From positions 13,116 through 77,115 of the forward strand of contig JAEYAR010000203.1 in assembly GCA_023404715.1 (NCBI GenBank): DNA of 64,000 nucleotides. The letters run 5' to 3'. The position numbers and the translations under genes were made by a program. The stretch comes from Bacillota bacterium (lineage in GTDB: Bacteria; Bacillota; Clostridia; Christensenellales; Aristaeellaceae). This document shows, one piece after another, positions 1 through 8,010 of this stretch (the first letter of the stretch is position 1; each line of letters starts with the position of its first letter). The notes below the pieces were generated by a model, which searched no databases, was not told the origin of the DNA, and saw only the letters and a list, made by a program, of their open reading frames with translations.

Positions 1-213
1 GCGCGACCCGGCATCGGTATAGTGTACAAGCGTGCGGATAAGCGCTTCGTTGTTTTGCAGCACCTCCGCCAGCTGCGGATAGGTCAGATACGCGACAAAG
101 AGCGCGCCAAGCAGAGATACAAGGCTCAGGACGCCGCTGATAAACCCGCGGTACATGCCCATGATGATGCTGATGCCCAAAATGGCGATGATGATGTAGT
201 CGACGATATTCAA
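1..213 (-). CDS. CvpA family membrane protein (partial, 5' part only)
   Basis: The 71 visible residues begin NIVDYIIIAILGISIIMGMY and carry two hydrophobic helices, with a glycine-rich turn (YRGFISGVLSL) between them. This is the typical start of the CvpA family, integral membrane proteins named for colicin V production. The gene runs off the left edge, so the rest is unseen. I place the start at a TTG (213-211), because GGGGGTGGAG lies just upstream and no ATG lies near. It precedes a gap of about 60 bases to the DUF5711 gene on the same strand, a common pairing in Clostridia. Its cellular role is not shown by the sequence. Confidence 0.75.
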   Translation of the reverse strand, partial: MNIVDYIIIAILGISIIMGMYRGFISGVLSLVSLLGALFVAYLTYPQLAEVLQNNEALIRTLVHYTDAGSR

Positions 214-275
214 GTCTCCACCCCCGTCTCTTTTTCCCGAGCGCCCCACGCGCATACCAGGAACGATTGAATAAG

Positions 276-1376
276 TCAGCTCGGCAGCGATATGACGTAC
301 GTATCGGAGCCCGATGCGACGATGACCTTGTCGTTTTGCAGCATGCCCAGCACCTTTGTAATCTGCACGGGCATCGTATAAGCCGTGAATACCTGCTCTC
401 CATAGCGGCAACTGTAAACATGCGTACCCGAGAACGCATAGACGGACTTGGCGCCCAGGTAGGCGCCGATACAATCCGCCGGCAGGTGCAAAACCCTGTC
501 GTTTGGTCCCCACATGAGGCGTAGGCTCGCCGCATTCAACGACCCGTCGCTCGCAGGCGCGGGGACAAAGAGCTGGTATGTATGCTTACCGACCTTGCGG
601 ATATCCTGCATATACCATCCGTAGATGAGCACGTCGTCCGTATTGGTATCGCGGGTAATACGATAATCGTATGCGCGGATCTTGCGCGTATCCACGACGT
701 AGAGCTTGTCCGTATAGTAGATCTTATATACCAGCTGCTCGCCTAGCGTCGCGTTGCCAAGCACAAGCCGTCCGGGCTGATATGTCTGCAAAAAGGTCGA
801 GATGACCGTTCCGCTCGTATCGATCCCCATAATCCACAGGTACTCGCCGTCGCTCATCGTAAAGAAGCCCATGTCCAGCAGCGTTTGATCGGTAAAAGAG
901 ATCGCATCTACGCTGGAACCGTCCTTGTCGATGACGTACACCGTGCCCGTATCGCTCGTGCCGACGAAGGCGGCGACGTATTGGCTGCCTATGCGGGCAA
1001 ACTGAATTTCACCCGCCATCTTGTTGTTGTATGTGTTCTGTCCCCTGTCGTTCAGGGCGTAGATTTGGTTGGCCGACCATGCGACGACGCGACCGGGGCC
1101 CGTGCTGAAGCCCGCGTTGGCGCCTACCTGGAAATTCCATCGCGTGCTGCCCGAATCGCTCACGCATTGCAGCATGGTTCCATCGTAATACAAAATGTCT
1201 TCACCGAAGGGCGTAACCTTTTGTGTCGACAAAGCGCCCAGGCGCACCGCGCGGCCCGTCGTCTCGGTCGACGAACTGCTACCTACGGACAAAACGAGCA
1301 CCACGATGATCACGACCACCGCGACGACCGCGACGAGCACCACGACAGGCGGTAGGTTTTTCTTTTTCCTTTGCAT
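276..1376 (-). CDS. DUF5711 family membrane-anchored beta-propeller-like protein
   Basis: 366 residues. A basic N-terminus (MQRKKKNLPP) is followed by one strongly hydrophobic helix at about residues 10-32, then a Ser/Thr-rich linker and a long extracytoplasmic domain rich in beta-strand segments of the PQQ-like type (for example RIGSQYVAAFVG, KSVYAFSGTHVY). The arrangement matches the DUF5711 proteins found beside CvpA in Clostridia. The start is supported by GGAGGATT 9 bases upstream. It is probably co-transcribed with the downstream CvpA gene. No catalytic motif is visible. A role at the cell envelope is inferred from topology only. Confidence 0.7.
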   Translation of the reverse strand: MQRKKKNLPPVVVLVAVVAVVVIIVVLVLSVGSSSSTETTGRAVRLGALSTQKVTPFGEDILYYDGTMLQCVSDSGSTRWNFQVGANAGFSTGPGRVVAWSANQIYALNDRGQNTYNNKMAGEIQFARIGSQYVAAFVGTSDTGTVYVIDKDGSSVDAISFTDQTLLDMGFFTMSDGEYLWIMGIDTSGTVISTFLQTYQPGRLVLGNATLGEQLVYKIYYTDKLYVVDTRKIRAYDYRITRDTNTDDVLIYGWYMQDIRKVGKHTYQLFVPAPASDGSLNAASLRLMWGPNDRVLHLPADCIGAYLGAKSVYAFSGTHVYSCRYGEQVFTAYTMPVQITKVLGMLQNDKVIVASGSDTYVISLPS

Positions 1377-1499
1377 GACGGAATGAATCCTCCGTTTATT
1401 TCTCAGGATCGAAACGCTGGAAGGGGCATAAAAATCCTATGTTGTTATTCTGGATGCCAAGCGCCTTTTCCTCCAACCCCGGAAACATTTTAAACAAGA

Positions 1500-1739
1500 C
1501 TAAAAGAGCTGCGTCTGGCTCCGACGGCGGAGGGCCTGCGCCGCCTGCGCCGGCGACATGCCGCGTACGTTGAGCATAAGCGCGCCTTTGCCGGAGGGCT
1601 TAAACCGAAGGTTCTTCATCCCTCCCTCAAAGATGACCGCATCCATCTCCTGTTGGCTGCCCACGGGCATCATATCAAAACCCATGCCCGTAAGACTGCC
1701 CGCCAACGCTTCCAAGCCCGGCTGATAGGCTACCTTCAT
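1500..1739 (-). CDS. UPF0180 (YkuS-like) family protein
   Basis: 79 residues matching the UPF0180/YkuS family in length and pattern: MKVAYQPGLEALAGSLTGMG at the N-terminus, then a DAVIFEGG segment and a C-terminal NVRGMSPAQAAQALRRR. These are small cytoplasmic Firmicute proteins whose function is unknown to me. It is transcribed away from cca. The two genes are divergent over about 180 bases that contain the cca promoter. Confidence 0.7.
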   Translation of the reverse strand: MKVAYQPGLEALAGSLTGMGFDMMPVGSQQEMDAVIFEGGMKNLRFKPSGKGALMLNVRGMSPAQAAQALRRRSQTQLF

Positions 1740-1867
1740 GCGTTATCCCCCGATTCCATGCAATTTGATCCTCGCGCTTTTGAGGGCGAGGCCGCGCAAC
1801 TATCTTGCGCGGACCGGGAGCTTTTTATGTAGTGTCCATGTACCAAACGAAAATGCGGCGAATTTCC

Positions 1868-1896
1868 TTGCATCCACTTACGCATGCAATTATAAT
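1868..1896 (+). promoter_or_regulatory. Sigma-A promoter of cca
   Basis: TTGCAT (1868-1873), a 17-base spacer and TATAAT (1891-1896). It lies 25 bases before the cca start, with GGAGG between, and this supports the shorter cca start at 1921. Confidence 0.7.
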
Positions 1897-1920
1897 GAAC
1901 AAAACGGATGGAGGACGGTC

Positions 1921-3255
1921 ATGCAAAAGCTTCTCGAACCGGTGCAGAGCCGCTTTGCGCAAGCGGGTTTCCCGGTCTATCTCGTAGGCGGCAGCGTGCG
2001 CAATCCGCTGCTTTCGTTGCCCGCGTCGGATCTGGATATCTGCGGTCCTGCGCGGGCTCAGCAGGTCGTCGACCTCTTCAAGGGCAGCGGCATGCGCGTC
2101 GTCCCGCGCGCCATACATTTTGGCACGGTCGAAATCCACTTTGAACGGGATGGAAAACGCTACATGGCGGAATACACGACGTTCCGCCATGACTCTTATC
2201 GCTGCGGACACCGGCCCGAAAGCGTACAGTTCACCGACCGCATCGAGGTCGATGCCCTGCGGCGTGACTTCCGCGTCAACGCGCTATACCTGGATTTGAA
2301 GACAGGCGAACTCATCGACCCGACCGGCGGGCTTGAAGACATTCAAAAAAAGCGACTTCGCACCGTAACGGATGACCCGGCGCTCGTCATCCGCGACGAC
2401 GGCCTGCGAATCCTGCGCATGGCGCGCTTTGCCGCGCAGCTGCGCTTTTCGGTCGATGCGCCGCTGCTCGCCTGCGCAGCGGCGCACGCGCCGCTGCTCA
2501 AGGACATCGCGCCCGAGCGCCTCCGGGATGAGTGGGAAAAGATTTTGCTCGCCGACTTGCGCTATCCCCTTCTCCCCGGCGGCGTAAAGGAGAGCCTGGG
2601 TCTTGGTCTTTCGCTGCTCGAACGCATTGGCGCCTTTAATTTCCTCTTTCCAATCTGTAAGCGAGATGATCTGACGGTTTTGGCGCTCGCCGAAGCGTTT
2701 TCCACAAATGCAATATTCACAACCGCCGCAAAAATGGACGCACTGCCTTTTTTGGAGCCTTTTGGGGATTTAACCAACGTTTTGGCGCTTCGCACCGCGG
2801 CGTTTTTCGGCAAGACCCAACCGGATATTCTACGCAAAGCGATGGTTTCACTTCGATTTTCCACAGAAAATGTGCGAAAAACGGGATTTTTTGTGGAAAA
2901 CCTTTGGGATACTGTGGATAACTTTATTTCATTGCAAAAACTGGCCCGGATCGGTTATACACAGGGCGCTGCGCTCGCCTGCCTGTATTTTGCGCGAAAC
3001 CGTCAGCAACAGGCAGAGACGATTTTTGCTCGATTGGCCGAGCTATCGCGTACGCATGCCCCGATGGGCGTGCGCGATCTCGATGTAAACGGACGCGATT
3101 TACTGCCGCTGCTGGACGGGCGGAATAGGAGAATCATGACGCCTCTGCTGGACGCCCTGTGGATGCACTGCATCGAAGCGCCGGCGCATAACGAAAAGAA
3201 ATATCTGCTCGCGTATGCGAAATCTTGGTTGAAACAGGCCCCTTTGAACGTCTGA
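1921..3255 (+). CDS. cca: CCA tRNA nucleotidyltransferase
   Basis: 444 residues. This is a class II nucleotidyltransferase that adds or repairs the 3' CCA of tRNAs. The head domain has the GGSVRN motif and the catalytic DLDI pair near the N-terminus, then RRDFRVNALYLD and the helical segment DDGLRILRMARFAAQL typical of the poly(A) polymerase/CCA family. I chose the ATG at 1921, which sits behind GGAGG and a full promoter. A longer open frame reaches back to 1738 but carries no family sequence. The gene is convergent with recF. Oddly, the stretch 2698-2963 inside the gene carries a cluster of DnaA-box-like sequences, listed separately. Confidence 0.93.
   Translation: MQKLLEPVQSRFAQAGFPVYLVGGSVRNPLLSLPASDLDICGPARAQQVVDLFKGSGMRVVPRAIHFGTVEIHFERDGKRYMAEYTTFRHDSYRCGHRPESVQFTDRIEVDALRRDFRVNALYLDLKTGELIDPTGGLEDIQKKRLRTVTDDPALVIRDDGLRILRMARFAAQLRFSVDAPLLACAAAHAPLLKDIAPERLRDEWEKILLADLRYPLLPGGVKESLGLGLSLLERIGAFNFLFPICKRDDLTVLALAEAFSTNAIFTTAAKMDALPFLEPFGDLTNVLALRTAAFFGKTQPDILRKAMVSLRFSTENVRKTGFFVENLWDTVDNFISLQKLARIGYTQGAALACLYFARNRQQQAETIFARLAELSRTHAPMGVRDLDVNGRDLLPLLDGRNRRIMTPLLDALWMHCIEAPAHNEKKYLLAYAKSWLKQAPLNV
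2698..2963. promoter_or_regulatory. Cluster of DnaA-box-like 9-mers inside cca
   Basis: Five 9-mers fit TTWTNCACA: TTTTCCACA at 2698-2706 (+), 2857-2865 (+) and 2892-2900 (-), TTATCCACA at 2913-2921 (-) and TTATACACA at 2955-2963 (+). A sixth, ATATTCACA at 2712-2720, has one mismatch. The last two are exact DnaA-box matches. The cluster lies in a locally AT-richer part of the gene, beside recF-dnaN. Function is inference only. Confidence 0.45.
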
Positions 3256-3302
3256 ACGCATGAAAAAACGCCTGCCGGCCGGCAGGCGCATTTTCATGCG
3301 TT
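3255..3302. terminator. Bidirectional terminator between cca and recF
   Basis: Large inverted repeat: AACGCATGAAAA (3255-3266) pairs with TTTTCATGCGTT (3291-3302), and inside it CGCCTGCCGG pairs with CCGGCAGGCG (3269-3288). Convergent genes abut both sides and the stem ends overlap both stop codons. Confidence 0.75.
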
Positions 3303-4401
3303 ACGCTTCACGCGTCAAATGTCCCGCCTCTACGCGATATATCGCGCCTTTTTCCGCCCCGGCGAGGTCTGATAGGTCGGTACAGGTGACGATCGTCTGC
3401 ACGCGGCCGATACGCTCGATGAGCTGCTGCCTGCGATGCGGATCCAGCTCGCTCATCACGTCGTCGAGCATCAAAATCGGCGTCTCCCCGCGTTCTTCTT
3501 CCACGACGGCAAGCTCTGCGAGCTTGAGTGAGAGCACAACGGTTCGCTGCTGCCCCTGTGAACCGAAGACGCGTACCTCTTTCCCCGAGACGGTCAGCCT
3601 TAGATCGTCGCGGTGCGGTCCGACCGTCGTCGTCGCCCGACGAACGTCCTCTTCGCGCGCGGTAAAGAGCCTTTTCATCAGCGCTTCACCGACGTGATCC
3701 TCCTCTTTTACCTGCGTGACATACGATACTTCTAAAGCTTCCGCGCCGCCTGCAATCGCGCTGTGGCTCTCTGACGCTGCGCGTTTGAGTTTTTCGATAT
3801 AATCGCGCCGGTGACGGACCACCTCTGCGCCGGCGAGCGCAAGCTGTTCATCCCACGCATCGAGCGTCGATTTCAGCGCGGGACGGCGCTGCATTTCCCG
3901 AAGCAGATTGTTGCGTTGGTTCAGCGCGCGAACATAGCGCTGTAGCGCGTAGAAATAAGCGGGCCGCAGCTGAGAGAGCTCCATGTCGATAAAATGCCTG
4001 CGTTCGGACGGGCCCTCTTTGACGATGGACAGATCCTCCGGCGCGAATAGCACGCCATTTACGTGCCCCATCAGCTCGCCGATGCGCGCGACCTGCGTGC
4101 CGCCAACGCGCACGGTCTTACGCCTGCGCTCCTCGCGCGAAAGCGTAATGGAGACGTCGTGCGTCCCGTCTAAATGCTTGACCTCTACGCCGACATGGGC
4201 CGCGCCCTCTCCCCAGCGGATGAGCTCACGGTCATGCGACGTACGATGAGAGCGCCCCAGGCAGCAAAGGTGCAGCGCCTCGAGCACGTTTGTCTTCCCC
4301 TGCGCGTTTTGACCCGTCAAGACGGTCATGCGCGCGTCGGGCAAGAGCTCGGCGCGCGCATAATTACGGAAATTTTGCAGGCGTATCTTTGTCGCTCGCA
4401 T
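3301..4401 (-). CDS. recF: DNA replication and repair protein RecF
   Basis: 366 residues, the normal RecF length. RecF is an ABC-type ATPase that helps load RecA at gapped DNA. Walker A is GQNAQGKT at about residues 30-37, and the Walker B region is PILMLDDVMSELD near residue 310. The start MRATKIRLQNFRNY is the canonical RecF N-terminus. The frame stays open upstream to 4521, but that stretch is antisense-like sequence within dnaN. The start is 4 bases after the dnaN stop, and no clear ribosome-binding site is visible, so translational coupling to dnaN is likely. The S4-domain gene yaaA, often found between dnaN and recF, is absent. Confidence 0.95.
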   Translation of the reverse strand: MRATKIRLQNFRNYARAELLPDARMTVLTGQNAQGKTNVLEALHLCCLGRSHRTSHDRELIRWGEGAAHVGVEVKHLDGTHDVSITLSREERRRKTVRVGGTQVARIGELMGHVNGVLFAPEDLSIVKEGPSERRHFIDMELSQLRPAYFYALQRYVRALNQRNNLLREMQRRPALKSTLDAWDEQLALAGAEVVRHRRDYIEKLKRAASESHSAIAGGAEALEVSYVTQVKEEDHVGEALMKRLFTAREEDVRRATTTVGPHRDDLRLTVSGKEVRVFGSQGQQRTVVLSLKLAELAVVEEERGETPILMLDDVMSELDPHRRQQLIERIGRVQTIVTCTDLSDLAGAEKGAIYRVEAGHLTREA

Positions 4402-4405
4402 GGCA

Positions 4406-5515
4406 TTAAGAGGCGAATACGCGCACAGGGAGCACCAAGTAGAGGTAATCCTCGCCCTCCGGCGGGCAGATGACGCAGGGGCTGACGTTGGAGTTAAAGC
4501 GCATACAGACGCTCTCTTCACCTAATACCTTGAGCACGTCGCTGATATAACGCACGTTGAAGGCGATATCCATGTCCTTTCCCTCGGTGAGGATGTTCAT
4601 CTGCTCTTGCACGTCGCCCATCTCCGCGTTTGAGGTGAGGGTCAGCGCGTCTCCTTCTATGTGGAAGCGAACGAGGTTGTTCTTCCCCTCGCGCGCGATC
4701 AGGCTCGCGCGGTCGATCGCGTTTCCCAAATCCTCGCACTTGACCTGAATGCGCGTCTGCCATTCCGTCGGGAGGATTTGGCGGTAACGGATGTATTCGC
4801 CTTCGAGCAGACGCGTGACTACGCGCGTCGCGCCCATATCGGCGGACAGGTGCGTACGGCCGATGTTGAGATCCACCGGCCTCTCTTCATCTGCGAGCAC
4901 CTTGGCGAGTTCGGAAAGCATCTTGCCGCCGACGACCGCCTGCATGGGCTGCTCGACGCGCTCAGCGAGATCGGCCCGGCGCATCGCGAGGCGGAATCCA
5001 TCCAGGGCGACCATGCGCACCTCCTGCTCGCTGATCTCCATCAGGCATCCGGTCAGGATCGGGCGCGTTTCATCCGTGGCGATGGCGAAGCACGTCTTTT
5101 GCACCATGTCCTTGAGCGTCTTTTGCGCGATAGCGACCCGGCTGCCGCCTTCCACTTGGGGAAGCTCCGGGTATTCCACCGGGTTCATGCCGGAGAGCGT
5201 CGTGCGCGAGCTCTGACAGCGAATCGTCGCGGCATAGCGGTCGTTGACGGAAACCTCCACCGTGCCGCCAGGGAGTTTACGGACGATTTCACTGAAGAGC
5301 CTGCCGGGCAATACGACGCGTCCGTCTTCGCTGACTTGCGCGGCGATGGATGTTTCGATGCCCAGGGCGAGGTCGGTACAGGTGAGCTTGAGCCCTTCCG
5401 GGCAGGATTCGACGAGGACGCCTTCTAAGACCTGGAGGGTGGAACGGACGGCGAGCGCACGACTCACCGTGGAAATGGCGGCCATCAGATCGGATACTTG
5501 GCAGTTGAAACGCAT
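4406..5515 (-). CDS. dnaN: DNA polymerase III beta subunit (sliding clamp)
   Basis: 369 residues beginning MRFNCQVSDLMAAISTVSRA, the standard clamp N-terminus, with the three-domain clamp pattern and the C-terminal LPVRVF signature. The clamp encircles DNA and tethers polymerase III. The start at 5515 has AAGGAG 10 bases upstream. A longer open frame to 5776 lacks family similarity and runs through the DnaA-box leader. It heads a dnaN-recF unit. dnaA is not immediately upstream, where a tRNA gene and a DUF3795 gene stand instead. Confidence 0.96.
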   Translation of the reverse strand: MRFNCQVSDLMAAISTVSRALAVRSTLQVLEGVLVESCPEGLKLTCTDLALGIETSIAAQVSEDGRVVLPGRLFSEIVRKLPGGTVEVSVNDRYAATIRCQSSRTTLSGMNPVEYPELPQVEGGSRVAIAQKTLKDMVQKTCFAIATDETRPILTGCLMEISEQEVRMVALDGFRLAMRRADLAERVEQPMQAVVGGKMLSELAKVLADEERPVDLNIGRTHLSADMGATRVVTRLLEGEYIRYRQILPTEWQTRIQVKCEDLGNAIDRASLIAREGKNNLVRFHIEGDALTLTSNAEMGDVQEQMNILTEGKDMDIAFNVRYISDVLKVLGEESVCMRFNSNVSPCVICPPEGEDYLYLVLPVRVFAS

Positions 5516-5822
5516 CGTGAAAACTCCTTCCGGGTGTGGTTGCAGTATATATATCCGTAGTATTCGTAGGGCGTTGGAAACTGTGGAAAACAGAGGAATA
5601 TGGCGAAGAGGCTCGAAAAATTGGACTCGATAGATCTGTGGAAAACAGGAAACATTGTCCACAGACGACGCCAAAACTGCTTTACAGTCTATGCGAAAGG
5701 CGCGAAGGATAGAACGGAGCCGCCGCCGTACGTGCAAAAATAGTCCACCTTCTTTTATTCGCGAAAAGCGAAGCAAAAACCTGCCTTGAAGACGGAAAAA
5801 CTTGAAAAAATGTTTACGGAGC
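5516..5822. promoter_or_regulatory. dnaN upstream region with DnaA-box-like sites
   Basis: About 300 gene-free bases before dnaN. TTTTCCACA occurs twice on the minus strand (5582-5590 and 5637-5645) and TTGTCCACA once on the plus strand (5655-5663). The last two form an interrupted inverted repeat, CTGTGGA...TCCACAG. A run of TATATATA at about 5547-5553 is the likely -10 area of dnaN. The pattern resembles a dnaA-dnaN intergenic region without dnaA. Autoregulation or origin activity is inferred. Confidence 0.5.
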
Positions 5823-5851
5823 TTGACAGCGTGGAAGGATCAGATTATAAT
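5823..5851 (+). promoter_or_regulatory. Consensus promoter of tRNA-Ser
   Basis: TTGACA (5823-5828), exactly 17 bases, then TATAAT (5846-5851): a full sigma-A consensus, 16 bases before the mature tRNA 5' end. Confidence 0.85.
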
Positions 5852-5867
5852 AGAAAGCGCTGTGCGT

Positions 5868-5956
5868 GGAGCGGTATCGAAGTGGTCATAACGGGACTGA
5901 CTCGAAATCAGTTGAGGGGCAACTCTCCGTGGGTTCGAATCCCACCCGCTCCGCCA
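5868..5956 (+). tRNA. tRNA-Ser (anticodon CGA)
   Basis: 89 bases with encoded CCA. The acceptor stem GGAGCGG (5868-5874) pairs with CCGCTCC (5946-5952), followed by discriminator G and CCA (5954-5956). The anticodon stem ACTGA/TCAGT encloses the loop CTCGAAA, giving anticodon CGA for UCG codons. A long variable arm (TTGAGGGGCAACTC region) and the T-loop GTTCGAATC confirm a class II serine tRNA. Confidence 0.95.
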
Positions 5957-5960
5957 AATG

Positions 5961-5997
5961 AAAAAGCCAGGAAAACGATGTTTCTCTGGCTTTTTTA
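5961..5997 (+). terminator. Terminator after tRNA-Ser
   Basis: AAAAAGCCAG (5961-5970) pairs with CTGGCTTTTT (5986-5995) around a 15-base loop and ends in a run of T. Confidence 0.8.
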
Positions 5998-6034
5998 TTA
6001 TTCAAAATAATTCAAAACAGACTTTATAGGATCA

Positions 6035-6301
6035 CTATTCGGAGGCGTTCGCCCAGCATCTGCACTGTTCGATGCGTTTTCCGCCGTCGCCCTGCTTCTC
6101 ATCGTAAGCAAACTGCTTGAGCAAATCGCAGGGGAACGCGCCGCATTGTCCGCAGTGCGCATGCTTCTTGGCCTCGCAGCTGGATTTTACGGGGCAGCAA
6201 TCGCCCCAAAACGGCTTGTCGATCTGCACGCAGCCCTTACACCCCATCTGTTCCCTGTACGTGCATTCGCTGCAAAGGATTCCGCATCTTGACTCGATCA
6301 T
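6035..6301 (-). CDS. DUF3795 cysteine-rich protein
   Basis: 88 residues, very cysteine-rich. It contains RCGILCSECTYREQMGCKGC, then CCPVKSSCEAKKHAHCGQCG and a C-terminal CRCW. This is the DUF3795 pattern, presumably binding zinc or another metal through its CxxC pairs. The start at 6301 follows AATGGAGGTTTTTAAA; the next upstream in-frame start lacks a ribosome-binding site. It appears monocistronic. Function is unknown. It has no link that I can see to the neighbouring ABC operon beyond shared direction. Confidence 0.75.
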   Translation of the reverse strand: MIESRCGILCSECTYREQMGCKGCVQIDKPFWGDCCPVKSSCEAKKHAHCGQCGAFPCDLLKQFAYDEKQGDGGKRIEQCRCWANASE

Positions 6302-6337
6302 TTTAAAAACCTCCATTTCTGATCCATATTATAACGA

Positions 6338-6369
6338 AGGAAACATGACATCTGGCGGTCATGTTTCCT
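6338..6369 (-). terminator. Hairpin ending the GntR-ABC operon
   Basis: Perfect 12-bp stem AGGAAACATGAC (6338-6349) / GTCATGTTTCCT (6358-6369) with an 8-base loop, 22 bases after the last small gene. The T-run behind it on the minus strand is weak, so termination is likely but not certain. Confidence 0.55.
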
Positions 6370-6391
6370 GATCTATTGTAAATGAAGCGTT

Positions 6392-6478
6392 TTACCGCCG
6401 CCGGAGAAAGCGTATCAGTATATTGCGAACGACAATCGCCGCGACTGCTAAGACGGCTATGCCAATGATTTGAAACAC
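6392..6478 (-). CDS. 28-residue single-helix membrane peptide
   Basis: A short frame, GTG 6478-6476 to TAA 6394-6392. It begins MFQIIGIAVLAVAAIVV, one hydrophobic helix, and ends in a basic tail RFLRRR. GGAGAGAG lies 6 bases before the GTG, and the gene starts 12 bases after the ABC permease stop, ahead of the operon's hairpin. It looks like a genuine last gene of the GntR/ABC operon rather than a chance frame. I do not recognise the family. A small regulatory or accessory subunit of the transporter is a guess from position. Confidence 0.5.
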   Translation of the reverse strand: MFQIIGIAVLAVAAIVVRNILIRFLRRR

Positions 6479-6490
6479 CGTTCTCTCTCC

Positions 6491-7141
6491 TTACGCCCTG
6501 TTTTTCTGTACGATTTTGATGGAGGCGGCTGCCGATACGAGGATGACGAGCGCTACCAAACCGATTCCACAAAGGTAGGCTAAGGCGCTGTTTTGCATAA
6601 GGCGCAGGTCCATGCGGTTTGTCTCCCCCTCAAACGACCCCATAATGTAGTAAAACAGCAAGAAGCCGACGGTCGGGACGAACATAAACATCTTTCCCTT
6701 GATGGACCCGTAGCGGTAGTACCCTGGAATCTGCACGCCCGCGTAGAGACAAAACAGCAGGAGACATACGAGGAGCGTTCCCATCATTTCCGCAGGGGAA
6801 GGGGCGGCGTGCTGAAAGTGCAAAATAGCGCTCTGCGCGCACGACGAAACCAGCAAGGCAGAGAAGCCCATCACGTATATGATGAAATACCTTCCTATGA
6901 CGAGCGCGCTCTTTTTAACCGGAAGAAAACCGTAGAAACGGTCGAAGCTGTTCTTTTCCACCACGGAAAAAGCATAGCCGGTCGTCATGGCCATGACCGT
7001 AGCGGCAAAAGACAGGCCCTCAAAGAGCGTGCCTGTGAAAAACGGGAAGATGAGCGGGACGAGCAGCACCAGCAATACCGATTTCAAATAGGGCTTTAGC
7101 AGCAGATAGTCCAGCTTCATGCATTGGACGGCAAAGGTCAT
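6491..7141 (-). CDS. ABC-2 type transporter permease
   Basis: 216 residues with six predicted membrane helices: LLVLLVPLIFPFF, LSFAATVMAMTTGYAF, FIIYVMGFSALLVSSC, LLVCLLLFCLYAGV, FMFVPTVGFLLFYYI and LCGIGLVALVILVSAAA. The first helices are separated by the ABC-2 subfamily motif NSFDRFYGFLPVKKSALVIGRY (residues about 64-86). It is the membrane partner of the ATPase just upstream, with overlapping ATGA start and stop. The substrate is unknown; related pairs under YtrA-type GntR control act in export or cell-envelope stress. Confidence 0.85.
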   Translation of the reverse strand: MTFAVQCMKLDYLLLKPYLKSVLLVLLVPLIFPFFTGTLFEGLSFAATVMAMTTGYAFSVVEKNSFDRFYGFLPVKKSALVIGRYFIIYVMGFSALLVSSCAQSAILHFQHAAPSPAEMMGTLLVCLLLFCLYAGVQIPGYYRYGSIKGKMFMFVPTVGFLLFYYIMGSFEGETNRMDLRLMQNSALAYLCGIGLVALVILVSAAASIKIVQKNRA

Positions 7142-8010
7142 TTCCGAACCTCCCTTTCTTTTTCAGCCTGGCGGCTCACAAACACGACGATCTCGTCGAT
7201 CGTCGCCTCAACAGCCTGCGATTGCAACGATTGCGGGATTTCCTCCGTCCGAATCAGGGCTTCATACCCTGTAGAGAAGGTCCTAAGCCCGATCAGCTTG
7301 CTTTTCAGTTCCGGCGTCAGCGTCTTTTGATCGCCGCCAATCAGGCGGTATCCCTCCACAAACGCCTCTTTGCTTCCTGTAAATTTTTGCTTTCCAAGAT
7401 GGATATAGGTGATATAGTCCGCTATTTTCTCCAGATCGCTGGTGATATGGGTCGAAAAGAGCACGCTATGGCGCCCATCCTCGATATACCCGGAGAGAAT
7501 CTCGAGCAATTCGTCGCGGGATACCGGATCGAGCCCGCTGGTCGGTTCATCCAGAATCAAAAGCTTGGCGTCATAGGAAAAGGCGCATGCCAGCATGAGC
7601 TTCATCTGCATTCCCTTGGAGAGCTCTTTGACGCGCTTTTCTTTCGCAATCCGGAACGTAGCAAGCATGGTTCTAAATGTCTCGCCGTTCCAAGCATCAT
7701 AAAAAAGCGCGTATGCTTTTTCCACGTCGGCCATGGTCCACTCATCGACGAAGTAGGCGCTGTCGAACACCACACCGATATCTCGCTTGATCTCCTGCTC
7801 TTTTGTGGCTACGTCTTTACCCAATACGGCGATGCTGCCGCTATCGGGCGTAACCATATTCAATATGGATTTGATGGTCGTCGTCTTTCCTGATCCATTG
7901 GGGCCGATGAGCCCCATGATAAAGCCTTCCGGCAAGCAAAAGCTGACCGGCTCCAGCGTAAAATCCCCGTACGATTTGGATAAGGATCTTACCTCCAACG
8001 CATTACCCAT
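7138..8010 (-). CDS. ABC transporter ATP-binding protein (YtrB-like)
   Basis: 290 residues. Walker A GPNGSGKTT at about residues 36-44, signature LSKGMQMKL near 134, Walker B LLILDEPTSGLDP near 155 and the switch histidine in FSTHITSDL are all intact. The start lies inside the end of the GntR gene (8 bases overlap) and the stop overlaps the permease start, so the three genes are one operon. It energises the ABC-2 permease. Direction of transport and cargo cannot be read from the sequence. Confidence 0.9.
   Translation of the reverse strand: MGNALEVRSLSKSYGDFTLEPVSFCLPEGFIMGLIGPNGSGKTTTIKSILNMVTPDSGSIAVLGKDVATKEQEIKRDIGVVFDSAYFVDEWTMADVEKAYALFYDAWNGETFRTMLATFRIAKEKRVKELSKGMQMKLMLACAFSYDAKLLILDEPTSGLDPVSRDELLEILSGYIEDGRHSVLFSTHITSDLEKIADYITYIHLGKQKFTGSKEAFVEGYRLIGGDQKTLTPELKSKLIGLRTFSTGYEALIRTEEIPQSLQSQAVEATIDEIVVFVSRQAEKEREVRK

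Noticed and set aside
1738..1920. Longer N-terminus for cca
   Set aside because: The added 61 residues run through the promoter TTGCAT-17-TATAAT and lack family sequence; ATG 1921 has a good ribosome-binding site.
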